From NCBI GenBank assembly GCA_037833965.1, contig AP031356.1, positions 15,150,501 to 15,214,500 on the forward strand: a DNA stretch of 64,000 nucleotides, in the 5' to 3' direction. Under the pieces are notes generated by a model. That model was given only the letters and a program-made list of their open reading frames with translations, did no database searches and was not told the origin of the DNA. Origin of the DNA: Marchantia polymorpha subsp. ruderalis (taxonomy: Eukaryota; Streptophyta; Marchantiopsida; Marchantiales; Marchantiaceae). A program made the position numbers and the translations under genes. Shown in pieces: positions 41,755 through 52,198 of this stretch (its first letter is position 1; each line of letters begins with the position of its first letter).

Positions 41755-44640
41755 ATGACGAGACCGAGCAGATTGCGGATGGTGCCACTTCGCCTACCGC
41801 AGAACGGGCTGCGCGCTTTCGAAGAGCGCTTAATAGCAAGAAAGCTCGATTTCTTGCTATGGGGATGGAATTACATCTGTGCGAATATGGTGCGCGAGTG
41901 GCTAGAGCCACAGGGACCACCCTCGCGCGGATTGCGTCCGCATGTTGATCGGTGGACAGTCCAAGATTGGGCGCAGGCGTTGGGAAGATGTGCTGGCATG
42001 CCAGGGCATCTCCTTTTCGACAGTGAGAGCATCAAGGTGACCAAGCAAGAAGAGGCGCAATTTGTGGAGCTGTTCAAGACCGGGAGGTCTACCAAGAATG
42101 GGTACAGGACCCGTGATTACAAGGATCGATTTCGCCGGACTTTGTCCGCGGCGCTGATGCAATTACTGCAGCCGCACCGCGCCTGCTACATCACATTGTG
42201 GCAGGTCTCTTTTGTGGAGTGCGTCATCGAGGGAACTCCAATTCACTGGGCGAGCATCCTGCACAGGGTGATGCGACAGCACGCGTTTGAGGAGAAGGGG
42301 GGAACTCTAAACCATCTTTCTCCTTTCCTCATCAATTTTTATCGACAGCGGAATTGTTTGACAGCGGCGGAGCTTGAACATTTTCCGCCATTGTCCATCG
42401 ACCATCCCGGGAAGTATGTGCGGGAGAACGAGGTCGATACTGACGCAGTGGAGTCACCGACTTCTACCCCATCAAGACGGAGGGACGAAGGGAGACACAC
42501 TCCTGCAGCGCGAGTGCCGCGGAAGCGGCGATGGAGGGAAGAGTCCGAAGAGGAGCAGCATCAAGAACCCTCTGCTCCCATTCGACCGCGGCCGCTGTGC
42601 GAGCCATACAGCCGGCCGAAGCAGAAGGCACGCAGACTGGTGTTACCAGCTGACAGTGCAGACACGGCGACGATTGCGACGGAGATAGGAAGTGCGTCGC
42701 CAGAGAGGCGAGAGGAAGCGCGGACGACCGCAGGAGCGACGGGCCACGCTGCAACCTCGTCGGGAGAGAGGCCGCCTACGGGCCAAGGGCCTCCGGAGTT
42801 ACCACGTGCGATGCGGACAGATGTTCCGTTTGCGCACATGCGAACCTCCGCGGACGGACGAGCCTCCGCGGACCGGCGAACACAAGTGGACGTGGACCTA
42901 CGCTTACGCGTGGGAAGGAGCAGTCCGCCTGTGCACAGGCGCTCGCCTGTGCACAGGTCGCCTGTGAACAGGACACCTCCGCACGTGCCGCCTGTGCACA
43001 GGCAAGAATCACCCCCGTTCCAACGTAGGAAGGGGAAGGAGCCGGCGGAAGAACCGCCTACGAGACACCGGCCCTCGGGGCCAGACCCTCCGGCGCACCA
43101 CGCGCCGCAATTTGCGCCTTCGGCGCCAGGGCCTTCAAGCCGAGGAGATACGAGCAGAGAGCGTGCGGAGGCCGCACCATCGGCGGGAAGTCCGCCGATA
43201 GATGCGCCTTCGGCGGTAGGGCCTATAGGCCAAGGAACATCGGGCGTGCGGCCCCCGGCCATGTCGCCTTCGGCGATAGATGTCCGCGGCGCTACGCCTG
43301 CGGCGAACAAGGCGCCGGCAAATGCGCCTGCGCACGGGCCGAGCACAGCCCCCACGGACCGATCAAGGGAGCAGCAGACGGAGGAGCGGAGTGACTGTCC
43401 GCGGGATGAAATCTCGATGCGCGATGCGCAATCCAACCCCGCGCAGCCACCCTCCGCTCAATCGCCTTCAGCGACGGACGACGGCGACAGAGAGAACGCG
43501 GTAGGCAATCAACAAGCGAGCGACGAGGATGCCGCTCGGGTACATTCGCCTTCCGCCTTAGACATTTTGGCGACGAGCAGCGAGGCTGCAGCCGTGCCTT
43601 CGCAGGCAGCACACGTCGAGGACGTGCAGCCCCACTCGGGGAAGTCGCCGACACAATCAATGGCGACTGAAATTCTCCACTTGGATGATGACGACGGAGG
43701 CTCCACGGAAGAAATGTCAGGAGCAGAAGACACCGAGGAGGAGGAGGAGGAAATTGTTGGAGCGCCGGCGGCGGCGCTCTCTGAGCAGGTGATTCCGTTG
43801 CTGCGGTACTTGGATCGCAAGGTCGATAAATACGCCGACCCACTCCAGCCGGGATCTTATATCGAGTTAGTGCGCAGGCGGACTCGCACTAAAGTCCACA
43901 CCAGCAAGCTATTAGCTAGAGTGGACCAGGAGTTGAGGGACTTGAAGGAGAAGCATGAGTGCTTGTGGGGACAGTACAAGCTTAATCAGAAATTCTACAA
44001 GCACTCCGAGAAGATGAAGGATGAGAAACTGGGCGAGCTCACCAAGGAGCAGGTGAAGGTCAAGGAAGCACTCAACTCTGAGCAGGCCCAGAATCGGATT
44101 TTGTCAGAGGAGCTCGTGCGACAGACGAGGTTGTTGGAACAATGTCAGCTCACACGGCAGGCGGATGAAGAATTAATCCGCAGTTTGCAGTCAGAGTGCG
44201 GCGAATTGAGAGCGCAACGTGCTGAAGCCGAATCGCAATTAGTGACGATTGAAGAGGATCGCAGGAAGGAGGCGGATCGCACGAAGGTAGAGACGGCGAG
44301 GCGAGTCGCCCACTGTCTCAAGGGCTACGCCCACTGGGAAGTGAAGGCGCAGGAGAAACTCACACTGCGTGAGTTTGAATTGCGCGCAGCCGGGTTGTTG
44401 TCAGGCGACAGTAGGAGTCGGCGGAAGGTAGCGAAGAAGCTCGAAGCCTTTCTGTCGAAGGCACAGGATACCATGTCCGCCCTCGAGGGGGAGGTGTCCG
44501 CGGCGTTGCAGCGGTTGGGACTGCGTAGTCGAGCGGAAGAGTGGCAGGGTAGGGAGTTAGTGCGCGGCAGTCGGCCGCGCAGGAGACGTAGTACAGGTTC
44601 CGCGGAGTGTAGTGTAGCGTGGTTCCGTGCAGGCGTGTAG
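41755..44640 (+). CDS. LTR-resident protein in solo LTR S3, intact (961 aa)
   Basis: Open from the conserved ATG at 41755 (and upstream to 41503, 1045 aa) to the full-length stop. The conserved ATG is preferred because family B starts at the same point (AACGC-ATG, then -LR--PLR-PQ-GLRAF) while upstream residues are not shared. Approximate parts: N-terminal domain 1-240; NLS-like cluster near 250; variable linker 260-640 with PVHR array; acidic stretch 640-670; SEQVIPLLRYLDRK at about 677; coiled coil 715-850; C-terminal block 850-935; basic tail RRRRSTGSAECS. No signal peptide, membrane span or zinc motif, so env is unlikely. Gag-like, nuclear or regulatory roles are all possible; function unknown. 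Confidence 0.88.
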   Translation: MTRPSRLRMVPLRLPQNGLRAFEERLIARKLDFLLWGWNYICANMVREWLEPQGPPSRGLRPHVDRWTVQDWAQALGRCAGMPGHLLFDSESIKVTKQEEAQFVELFKTGRSTKNGYRTRDYKDRFRRTLSAALMQLLQPHRACYITLWQVSFVECVIEGTPIHWASILHRVMRQHAFEEKGGTLNHLSPFLINFYRQRNCLTAAELEHFPPLSIDHPGKYVRENEVDTDAVESPTSTPSRRRDEGRHTPAARVPRKRRWREESEEEQHQEPSAPIRPRPLCEPYSRPKQKARRLVLPADSADTATIATEIGSASPERREEARTTAGATGHAATSSGERPPTGQGPPELPRAMRTDVPFAHMRTSADGRASADRRTQVDVDLRLRVGRSSPPVHRRSPVHRSPVNRTPPHVPPVHRQESPPFQRRKGKEPAEEPPTRHRPSGPDPPAHHAPQFAPSAPGPSSRGDTSRERAEAAPSAGSPPIDAPSAVGPIGQGTSGVRPPAMSPSAIDVRGATPAANKAPANAPAHGPSTAPTDRSREQQTEERSDCPRDEISMRDAQSNPAQPPSAQSPSATDDGDRENAVGNQQASDEDAARVHSPSALDILATSSEAAAVPSQAAHVEDVQPHSGKSPTQSMATEILHLDDDDGGSTEEMSGAEDTEEEEEEIVGAPAAALSEQVIPLLRYLDRKVDKYADPLQPGSYIELVRRRTRTKVHTSKLLARVDQELRDLKEKHECLWGQYKLNQKFYKHSEKMKDEKLGELTKEQVKVKEALNSEQAQNRILSEELVRQTRLLEQCQLTRQADEELIRSLQSECGELRAQRAEAESQLVTIEEDRRKEADRTKVETARRVAHCLKGYAHWEVKAQEKLTLREFELRAAGLLSGDSRSRRKVAKKLEAFLSKAQDTMSALEGEVSAALQRLGLRSRAEEWQGRELVRGSRPRRRRSTGSAECSVAWFRAGV
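42926..43007 (+). repeat. Coding palindrome array in S3
   Basis: CCTGTGCACAGG units encoding PVHR/SPVHR; one unit has a single change (CCTGTGAACAGG, PVNR), which breaks its palindrome while keeping the frame. Confidence 0.8.
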
Positions 44641-44676
44641 CGTAGTGCAGTGTAGTGCTAGGTAGGACTTAGAAGG

Positions 44677-44705
44677 TATAAAATAGTTCCAGGCGTTTTG
44701 CCTGG
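44677..44705 (+). promoter_or_regulatory. LTR TATA box and hairpin (S3)
   Basis: TATAAAATA at 44677-44685 and CCAGGC/GCCTGG hairpin just after it. Confidence 0.6.
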
Positions 44706-45653
44706 GGTTCTTTCCCATCAGAAGTGCAGATCAGGAACCCATTTCCTTTGCGTGTTTGTGTCCTTGAGTTCTGTCACCACGCACGAGGAGTTACAACTTA
44801 GCGTTCCGCATTTTGTAGCTGAAGGCCTGCGGCCGAATGTTCAGAGCTAGTCCATTGGTTAGAGACTTGAGTAGTTCGGATCTGCACCTGCGGGTGACTG
44901 CCGATGCTCAGAGCCAGTGACTAGTTAGATACTTGAACAGTTTCGCCCCTACACCTTCGAGTGTTTCTTTCTGATTGTACTCCTTTGGGATTTTTCCCCT
45001 GAATGCCAAAGTGAAGTTTTGTTACTTCGTGTAAGCCTTGGTGGTAAATTCAGGTTACGCTGCAGCAGGTGCTTTGAGGGTAACCCCTGTAGTATTTCTG
45101 GGAATGACAAGTGCCTGAGAATTCAAACTCTTCAATAGTCTGTTGTTGTGTTACTGGAATGTTTCTCAGTGAGTCCTTCAGTGCGGACCTGTGTTCTCTG
45201 CGCGTTCTGTGAGTTGAGAGTGTTGTTCACCGCGTCTGAGTGACTTCGATCCGAAGTAGGTAGTCCAAACCGGGTTTCCTACACTAGCAGCAAGCTAGTG
45301 GAAGTGTTGTAAAAGCCGGAGTTGGAAGTCACTGCCCGCAGCTTTGCCGAGTGTGCTCGTGAGAGACTTTCCCCCTGAAATCTTGAAGTAGAGGTCCTAA
45401 CGGATCTCTGGGTTGTGTTTTTGTAGTTTCAGGTGTGTGTGTGTGTGTGTTACGCTGCACTGTGCGACCTCCGAGTGCGCTCCGAGCGGACACTTGCAGT
45501 ATTTCTGGGAGTGACAGTTGCCTGAGAATTCAAACTCCTCAATAGTCTGTTAAAACGTGACACTTTGTACCCTGTGTGTTCCTCTGTCCCTGTGGGTTCG
45601 ACCTTTCTACCACTATATTGCAGTTTTAGCCTTTAGTGGGTTATTACAAAGGC

Positions 45654-48069
45654 CTACGGGCCAAGGGACAAGGGCGAGCGACCTCCGGCTATGTCGACTT
45701 CGGCGATAGACGCCTTCGGCGCTGCGCCTGCGGCGGGCAAGGCGCGGGCATTTGCGCCTGCGCACAGGCCAGGCACAGCCCTCGCGCAGGACCGATCAAG
45801 GGAGCAGGACCTGACGGAGGAGCGGATTGACTGTTCGCGGGACAAAATTTTGGTGCGCGATGCGCAATCAAACCCCGCGCAGACACCCTCCGCTCGATCG
45901 CCTTCGGCGGCGGACGTCGGCGGCAGAGAGGATACGGTCGAAGACCGACAAGCGGGCGTCGGGGATGTAGTACGGCCACATTCGCCCACCGCCTTGGACA
46001 TTTTGGCGAAGAGCAGCGAGGTTGCAGCTGTGCCTTCGCAGGCAGCACCCGTAGATGACGTGCAGCCCCACTCGGGTCAGTCGCCAACGCAATCAATGGC
46101 GACTGAAATCCTTAACTCGGATGATGACGACGGAGGCTCCACAGAAGCAATGTCGGGAGCAGGGGATACCGAGGAGGAGGAGGAGGAAATTGTTGGAGCG
46201 CCGGCGCCGGCGCTCTCTGAGCAGGTGATACCGTTGCTGAAGTACTTGGATCGCAAATTTGATAAATACGCCGATCTACTCCAGCCGGGATCTTACATCG
46301 AATTAGTGCGCAGGCGGACTCGCACTAAAGTCCACACTAGCAAGCTACTAGCTAGGACGGACCAGGAATTGAAGGACTTGAGGGAGAAGCATGCCTGTTT
46401 GTGGGGTCAGTACAACCTTGTGAGGAAATCGCACGCCCTCGACAGGATGAAGAAGGAGAGACTGGAAGAGCTCACCAGGGATGTGGTGAAGATCACGACG
46501 GATTTGATGTCTGAGAGAACTCAGAATCAGATTCTGTCAGAGGAGCTCGTGCGACAGACGCGTTTGTTGGCGGAGTGTCAGCTCGCACGACAGGTGGATG
46601 AGGATTTAATCCGCAGGCTACAGTCTGAGTGTGGTGAATTGAGAGCGCAGCGTGCGGAGGCCGAATCGCAGTTGGTGGTAATTGAAGAGGATCGCAGGCG
46701 AGAGGCAGATCGCACGAAGGAGGAGATGGCGGGGCGTGTCGCCCACTGTCTCAAGGGCTACGCCCACTGGGAAGTGGCGGCGCAGGAGAAACTCACACTG
46801 CGTGAGTTTGAGCTTCGCGCAGCGGGGCTGTTGGCAGGCGACAGCAGGAGTCGGCGGAAGGTGGCGAAGAAGCTAGACGCTTTTCTGTCAAAGGCGCGGG
46901 ATACCATGTCCACCCTCGAGGTGGAGGTGTCCGCGGCGTTGCAGCGGTTAGGACTGCGCAGTCGAGCGGAGGACTGGTAGGGTAGGGAGTTAGTGCGCGG
47001 CAGTCCGTCGCGCAGGAGACGTAGCACAGGTTCTGCGGAGTGTAGTGTAGCGTGGTTCCGTGCCGGCGCATAGTGTAGCGTAGTGTAGTGTTAGTTAGGA
47101 CTTACTTCAAGGCGTTTTGCCTTGGGTTCTTTCCCAATTTCGGAAGTGCAAATCAGGAACTCATTTTCTTTGCGTGTTTGTGTCCTTAGTTCTGTCACCA
47201 CGCACGAGGAGCTACACCTTAGCGTTCCGCATTGTGTAGCTGAAGGCCTTCGGCCGAATGTTCAGAGCTGGTACATTGGTTAGAGACTTGAGTAGTTCGG
47301 ATCTACACCTGCGGGTGATTGCCGATGCTCAAAGCCAGTGACTAGTTAGATACTTGAACAGTTTCGCCTCTACACCTTCGAGTGTCTATTCCTGATTGTA
47401 CTCCTTCGGGATTTTTCCCCTGAATGCCAAAGTGAAGTTTTGCTACTTCGTGTAAGCCTTGGTTGTAAATTCAGGTTACGCTGCAGCAAGTGCCTTCGGG
47501 GTAACCCCTGTAGTATTTCTGGGAATGACAAGTGCCTGAGAATTCAAACTCTTCAATAGACTATTATTGTGTTACTGGAATGTTTCTTAGTGAGTCCTTC
47601 AGTGCGGACCTGTGTTCTCTGCGCGTTTTGTGAGTTGAGAGTGTTGTTCACCGCGTATGAGTGACTTCGATCCGAAGTAGGCAGTCCAAACCGGGTTTCC
47701 TACGCTAGCAGCAAGCTAGTGGAAGCGTTGTAAAAGCCGGAGTTGGAAGTCACTACCCGCAGCTTCGCAGAGTGTACTCTTGAGAGACTTCCCCCCTGAA
47801 ATCTTGAGTAGAGGTCCTAACGGATCTCTAGGTTGTGTTTCTGTAGTTTCAGGTGTGTGTGTGTGTGTGTGTTACACTGCATTGTGCGACCTCCGAGTGC
47901 GCTCCGAGTGGACACTTGCAGTATTTCTGGGAGTGACAGTCGCCTGAGAATTCAAACTCCTCAATAGTCTGTTAAACGTGACACTTTGTACCCTGTGTGT
48001 TCCTCTGTCCCTGTGGGTTCGACCTTTCTACCACTATATTGCAGTTTTAGCCTTTAGTGGGTTATTACA
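45654..48069 (+). repeat. E2 LTR remnant, second piece with LTR end
   Basis: Continues E2 after S3 through the LTR gene and R-U5 to GGGTTATTACA. The TATA box is missing: GGACTTA is followed directly by CTTCAAGGCG near 47100, so the core promoter has been deleted. Confidence 0.85.
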
Positions 48070-49197
48070 GTAGTCGAGCGAAAGACTCGCAGGGTAGAGA
48101 GTTAGTGCGCGGCAGTCCGTCGCGCAGGAGGCGAAGCACAAGTTCCGCGGAGTGTAGTGTAGCGTGGTTCCGTGCCGGCGCATAGTCTAGTGCAGTGTAG
48201 TGCTAGTTAGGACTTAGAAGGTATAAAGTAGTTCAAGGCGTCTTGCCTTGGGATTCTTCCCAGTTTCAGAAGTGCAGATCAGGAACTCATTTTCTCTGCG
48301 TGTTTGTGTCCTTAGTTCTGTCACCACGCACGAGGAGCTACACCTTAGCGATCCGCATTGTGTAGCTGAAGGTCTTCGGCCGAATGTTCAGAGCTAGTAC
48401 ATTGGTTAGAGACTTGAGTAGTTCGGATCTACACCTGCGGGTGATTACCGATGCTTAGAGCCAGTGACTAGTTAGATACTTGAGTAGTTTCGCCCCTACA
48501 CCTTCGAGTGTTTGTTCCTGATTGTACTCCTTCGGGATTTTTCCCCTGAATGCCAAAGTGAAGTTTTGCTACTTCGTGTAAGCCTTGGTTGTAAATTCAG
48601 GTTACGTTGCAGCAGGTGCCTGTGAGGTAACCCCTGTAGTATTTCTGGGAATGACAAGTGCCTGAGAATTCAAACTCTTCAATAGACTGTTATTGTGTTA
48701 CTGGAATGTTTCTCAGTGAGTCCTTCAGTGCGGACCTGTGTTCTCTGCGCGTTTTGTGAGTTGAGAGTGTTGTTCACCGCGTATGAGTGACTTCGATCCG
48801 AAGTAGGCAGTTCAAACCGGGTTTCCTACGCTAGCAGCAAGCTAGTGGAAGTGTTGTAAAAGCCGGAATTGGGAGTCACTACCCGCAGCTTCGCTGAGTG
48901 TACTCCCGAGAGACTTTCCACCCCTGAAATCTTGAGTAGAGGTCCTAACGGATCTCTGGGTTGTGTTTCTGTAGTTTCAGGTGTGTGTGTGTGTGTGTGT
49001 TACGCTGCACTGTGCGACCTCCGAGTGCGCTCCGAGTGGACACTTGCAGTATTTCTGGGAGTGACAGTCGCCTGAGAATTCAAACTCCTCAATAGTCTGT
49101 TAAACGTGACACTTTGTACCCTGTGTGTTACTCTGTACCTGTGGGTTCGACCTTTTTACCACTATATTGCAGTTTTAGCCTTTAGTGGGTTATTACA
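48070..49197 (+). repeat. E1: oldest family A LTR remnant
   Basis: End of the LTR gene (CGAGCGAAAGACTCGCAGGG onward) and the complete R-U5, ending GGGTTATTACA next to host DNA. E2 inserted at its left edge, near the LTR gene end. TATAAAGTA at 48222-48230. The host flank CGCGG (49198-49202) is the expected TSD; its partner is outside the window. Confidence 0.85.
48222..48230 (+). promoter_or_regulatory. LTR TATA box (E1)
   Basis: TATAAAGTA, followed by the A-T version of the hairpin (CAAGGC-GTCTT-GCCTTG). If active it would read out of the LTR towards the host region at 49198. Confidence 0.5.
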
Positions 49198-49199
49198 CG

Positions 49200-49631
49200 C
49201 GGAGTCTTTTCCAACAAGACGGGGTTTTTTTCTATTCGTGGCTGGGTTTTAATTCAGCCAGAATTAGCTGCGTGTATTAAGAGACTCGTCCACACCTCGA
49301 GAGCCACCTATACAGCTACAGTCTTGTTGGAAAAGCGCAGAGCGGGGAGAAGAGTGTAGTAAGCGAGTCTTCTCCCCCTCGAGAGTCACAGATTCAGTTC
49401 GCGGCTTGTTGGAAAAGTGCAGAGTGGGGGGAAGAGTGTAGTACGCGAGTCTTCTACCCCTCGGGAGTCACAGATACAAGTCCCGTCTTGTTATAAAAGC
49501 GCAGATGCACGGGTAGCCTGAGTCTATCCCTCGCTGAAGATCCGTCTTTAGGAAGAGTTGAAGACACATATCAAAGTCAAGCACATATCTGATAAGTCCA
49601 AATGGAACAATTTCACGGCCTCACTCCACAG
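49200..49631 (+). repeat. Left arm of inverted duplication around LBD gene
   Basis: About 430 bp that match the reverse complement of 52169-52583: GGAGTCTTTTCCAACAAGACGG end, three 82-bp tandem repeats, TATA box, leader and first ten codons (MEQFHGLTPQ). Similarity stops exactly after CCACAG in both arms. The outer end lies next to the E1 LTR. Confidence 0.85.
49323..49560 (+). repeat. Three 82-bp tandem repeats in LBD-type promoter
   Basis: Units start CTTGTTGGAAAAG at 49323, CTTGTTGGAAAAG at 49405 and CTTGTTATAAAAG at 49487, each 82 bases apart, each followed by GCAGAG and a CTCGAGAGTCACAGAT-like segment. In the third unit the GGAAAAG has become TATAAAAG (49492-49499), which serves as the probable TATA box about 100 bases before the ATG. 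The right arm has the same arrangement. Confidence 0.8.
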
Positions 49632-49934
49632 ATCCTTGCAAGATGTAAGGCTCCAGAACAGACATGTTCATTCGTGTTTCGAGTCCCTGTTTATCAACCA
49701 CATACGCGAGCGCCTCAAGGTCTAAGTACTCGCAGTACGCACGTACTGTTTGCGGAATTTATCACTATACCTTGCGAAGACCTCGGAAAATGTACAACTA
49801 CAGGCAGCAGCATTTCATCTTCAATCATCATGAGTGAAGTCGACCTTGTAGCAATTCCAGCAATCATGGGGCCAGTGGTAAGCAGTGAACAGTGCGTCGG
49901 AAGAATCCTAATATCGGCCAAATTATTATATTAA
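49602..49934 (+). pseudogene. Partial duplicate of LBD gene start
   Basis: Shares promoter, leader and first ten codons with the LBD gene at 51305-52198, then leads into an unrelated 100-residue open frame with no LOB cysteines. Probably a broken inverted copy under an LBD promoter; a short chimeric gene cannot be excluded. Confidence 0.5.
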
Positions 49935-51304
49935 GTCCAAATCGTTCACCAAAGCCTGCAAAGAGTATCTCTACAGGCTTTGATGACCAGGTCTAATGCG
50001 TCACCATGAACGCCTCCAAGCTCAACTGTATCTTACCTCAACTGTATGTTACCTGTTGCTATTATGTGTCGGAAGTGATGACAGCAGGAGAACCTACGTT
50101 GAGGGCTTATAAAGTTCACGTTCATGTAAGGAATCTAATCCGAGAGCCATCCTGATTCACAGCTTGTGACCAATTCAATAACTCGCATAATCTACAATTT
50201 TTCGGACAATCAACATGGATGAGGAGTCATGTAGTCACTATTGGCTAGTTTTGCCCCAAGATTGAACAGTATGAATTGCAACTGGAACCATCAAGCTGCG
50301 AAAAAAAACAAGGCCAGCGGGCAGAGAATCAGAACATCCGATCGAACCTGCTTCGTCAATACTTCTTTGAAGCTTTCCAAGAGGCAAACGGGAAAGTGCC
50401 TAAGAGTGTAAGATGCCACCCGCCGAGGTTAGAAAACAAAAGCCAAGTATTTGGTCAAGTTCGCTTGGTAAGATTCATCAGTTTAGATATATGTCCTTGG
50501 TCAAGTTTCTCGAATTCTTTTTGAACATTTGCGTGACGAGGAAGAGATCATATTGGATGCTATAAGAAAGTTTTCATTGCAATTAGGTTGAAAGTACGGA
50601 ACTTTGTCTAAGTCTTACGCGGCTTCCCAGTCAATTTTTGGCATATGAAATCTCTCTCAACCTGTTCCTTTCTTTCTTCCTGAGAAGGTGGACACGACAT
50701 CTTTGTGGGGAACGATGTTGTGTCCACCTTCTCAGCCAGTTACCACACAGACTATGAAAGCTAAGCTCACGATCATTCCAGCTTTGCCTCAGCTAGATTT
50801 GACGAACTTGTATAGCATGATCAACTCAAGAAAATATCTTGATTTAACGCTTAGAGGTCAGACTTTTATGTTGTTTTGAGAAGGCATTAAGGTTTTTTTT
50901 GTCAATGAGCCATAAAGCCTATTTTATTGCACAATGTCGCATAATGCGTAGCTTCAGAATAAGTTTTTAGCAAAACCATGAGACAAAGCTCAATACTAAG
51001 TGGTTTAGACTACATTGTCACTCTACTTTTCCACAGATAGAAAATGTTAAAGTTGTGATGGAGTCTAATTACCTGCAAAATTATCTGCAGACGTATTGAG
51101 TCTGAGCCACTTAGCGGGGAAGTAGCTTACAGCTTCTACCTAGCTAGGAGCTATAGCTACCATATAATGCTATCGAAATAAGGTAGCAATAGAGCGAAAA
51201 GCCTCGTGAGAACAACGTGAATATTCCCAGTTCTTCTGTCCACAACTCTCAACCGCGTTGCATCGTCCTCACGATGTCCCAAGACGTTGAACGTCGTCAC
51301 CAAC
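49935..51304. other. Host sequence between inverted arms, no gene recognised
   Basis: AT-richer DNA with only short unconvincing ORFs (50276-50524, 50688-50879). A foldback at 50681-50734 is the only clear structure. Confidence 0.5.
50681..50734. other. 20-bp inverted repeat (hairpin)
   Basis: Arms 50681-50700 and 50715-50734 (AGAAGGTGGACACGACAT against ATGTTGTGTCCACCTTCT) pair along 20 bp with one G-T mismatch around a 14-base loop. It is too short for a typical plant microRNA precursor; a miniature foldback or target-derived repeat is more likely. Confidence 0.65.
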
Positions 51305-52198
51305 TTACACAATTCTGGAACTGCGGGAGTCCGTGAAGAGGTCCAAACACAATCGCGAAGCAGGGAATATATCACCGCTTGCGGGAACCACGGTGTTGTG
51401 GTTCCCGTGAGTTACCATGGTTCTATCCGTGAGTTGCATCGATGTACTCCTATCCGTGAGTTGCATCGGAGCGCCCGTTAGCTGTACCGGAGTAAATCCT
51501 CCTCCACCAAAGAGATTCATTTGCTGCTGTAGCTGATACATGTCAGTCTCCTGATGCTGTTGCTGCATATGAAAGCCCCCATTATCCTGAAACGCGACCT
51601 GATGCTGCATATGAAAACCTCCATTTTTGGGAAACGTGACCTGTTGGATAGGCGCGAAAAAATGAAAACCTCCATTTTCGGGAAACGAGACCTGTTGAGT
51701 AGGCGCGACATGTTGAGTAGGCCGCGCATGCCCATAATAAGTTTCTGGATGATTACCGTTGTAAGCAGGAGCAAACAACGCAGGAGTTTGAGCTGCAGCA
51801 TCTTCTGCCTTCAAAATCCTTAATTTCTCCGCCAAAGTCGACCTGTGCTCCTCCAGTATATCAGCCTCGCGCTTAAGACGCCTCAGTATTCCGTAAACTC
51901 CGTGAACAGGATCTCGTTCCCTTGCGTCGGACTCGAAGCACACACTTTTCATCAGATCGCCCACTGAGTTTTTATTTTCTTGAATTAATCTCAGTATGTG
52001 CGCGACTCCGAACAGCCTGTGGGCGTTCGCAAATCGCCTGGGCTGATGAGGAGGGAACCACGGTGCCAGTAAGCAATCCACGGTGCACTTTCGCCTTTGG
52101 AACTTGCAGGCAGCGCACGCTCCATTCGGAGGGAAGCCCATTCTCGATGAAACCTGAACACCTGAAACCTGTGGAGTGAGGCCGTGAAATTGTTCCAT
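51305..52198 (-). CDS. LBD: LOB-domain (LBD/AS2-like) transcription factor, 297 aa
   Basis: LOB DNA-binding domain about residues 26-125: zinc-finger-like CX2CX6CX3C (C28, C31, C38, C42 in CAACKFQRRKCTVDC), LAPWFPPHQPRRF, GAS-like block (FANAHRLFGVAHILRLI) and ARERDPVHGVYGIL, which fits the family ARxRDPVxGxxGxI signature. Then a coiled segment (LRRLKREADILEEHRSTLAEKL). The C-terminal half has three to four NGGFH repeats (QQVTFPKNGGFHMQ-like) and MQLTDR repeats, which is unusual. LBD proteins act in the nucleus in organ boundaries and lateral organ or root formation in plants. No intron is needed for this reading. TATAAAAG at 52284-52291 and three 81-82-bp repeats lie upstream. Some family positions differ (for example W47), so it is a divergent member. 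Confidence 0.85.
   Translation of the reverse strand: MEQFHGLTPQVSGVQVSSRMGFPPNGACAACKFQRRKCTVDCLLAPWFPPHQPRRFANAHRLFGVAHILRLIQENKNSVGDLMKSVCFESDARERDPVHGVYGILRRLKREADILEEHRSTLAEKLRILKAEDAAAQTPALFAPAYNGNHPETYYGHARPTQHVAPTQQVSFPENGGFHFFAPIQQVTFPKNGGFHMQHQVAFQDNGGFHMQQQHQETDMYQLQQQMNLFGGGGFTPVQLTGAPMQLTDRSTSMQLTDRTMVTHGNHNTVVPASGDIFPASRLCLDLFTDSRSSRIV

Larger units (their letters stand above)
40260..45648 (+). mobile_element. S3: solo family A LTR (5389 bp) in E2
   Basis: TGTGGTACCCCAC to GGGTTATTACA with perfect TSD AAGGC (40255-40259 and 45649-45653). Full-length LTR without internal region; holds the only intact complete family A LTR gene of the window. Confidence 0.93.
39703..46980 (+). 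pseudogene. LTR-resident protein pseudogene of E2, split by S3
   Basis: Pieces 39703-40259 and 45654-46980. After removal of S3 and one TSD, a one-base frameshift remains near 45670. The second piece is open from an ATG at 45691 to a CAG-to-TAG change at 46978-46980 in the C-terminal block. Its coiled-coil segment (about 46420-46520) differs strongly from the other A copies, which fits an older or separate A lineage. Only a short PVHR array remains (40006-40042). Confidence 0.82.

Noticed and set aside
41755..44640. Env-like protein for the LTR gene
   Set aside because: No signal peptide, hydrophobic membrane segment or cysteine pattern of an envelope protein is visible.
49602..49934. Second functional LBD gene
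   Set aside because: Only the first ten codons match; the LOB domain is absent.
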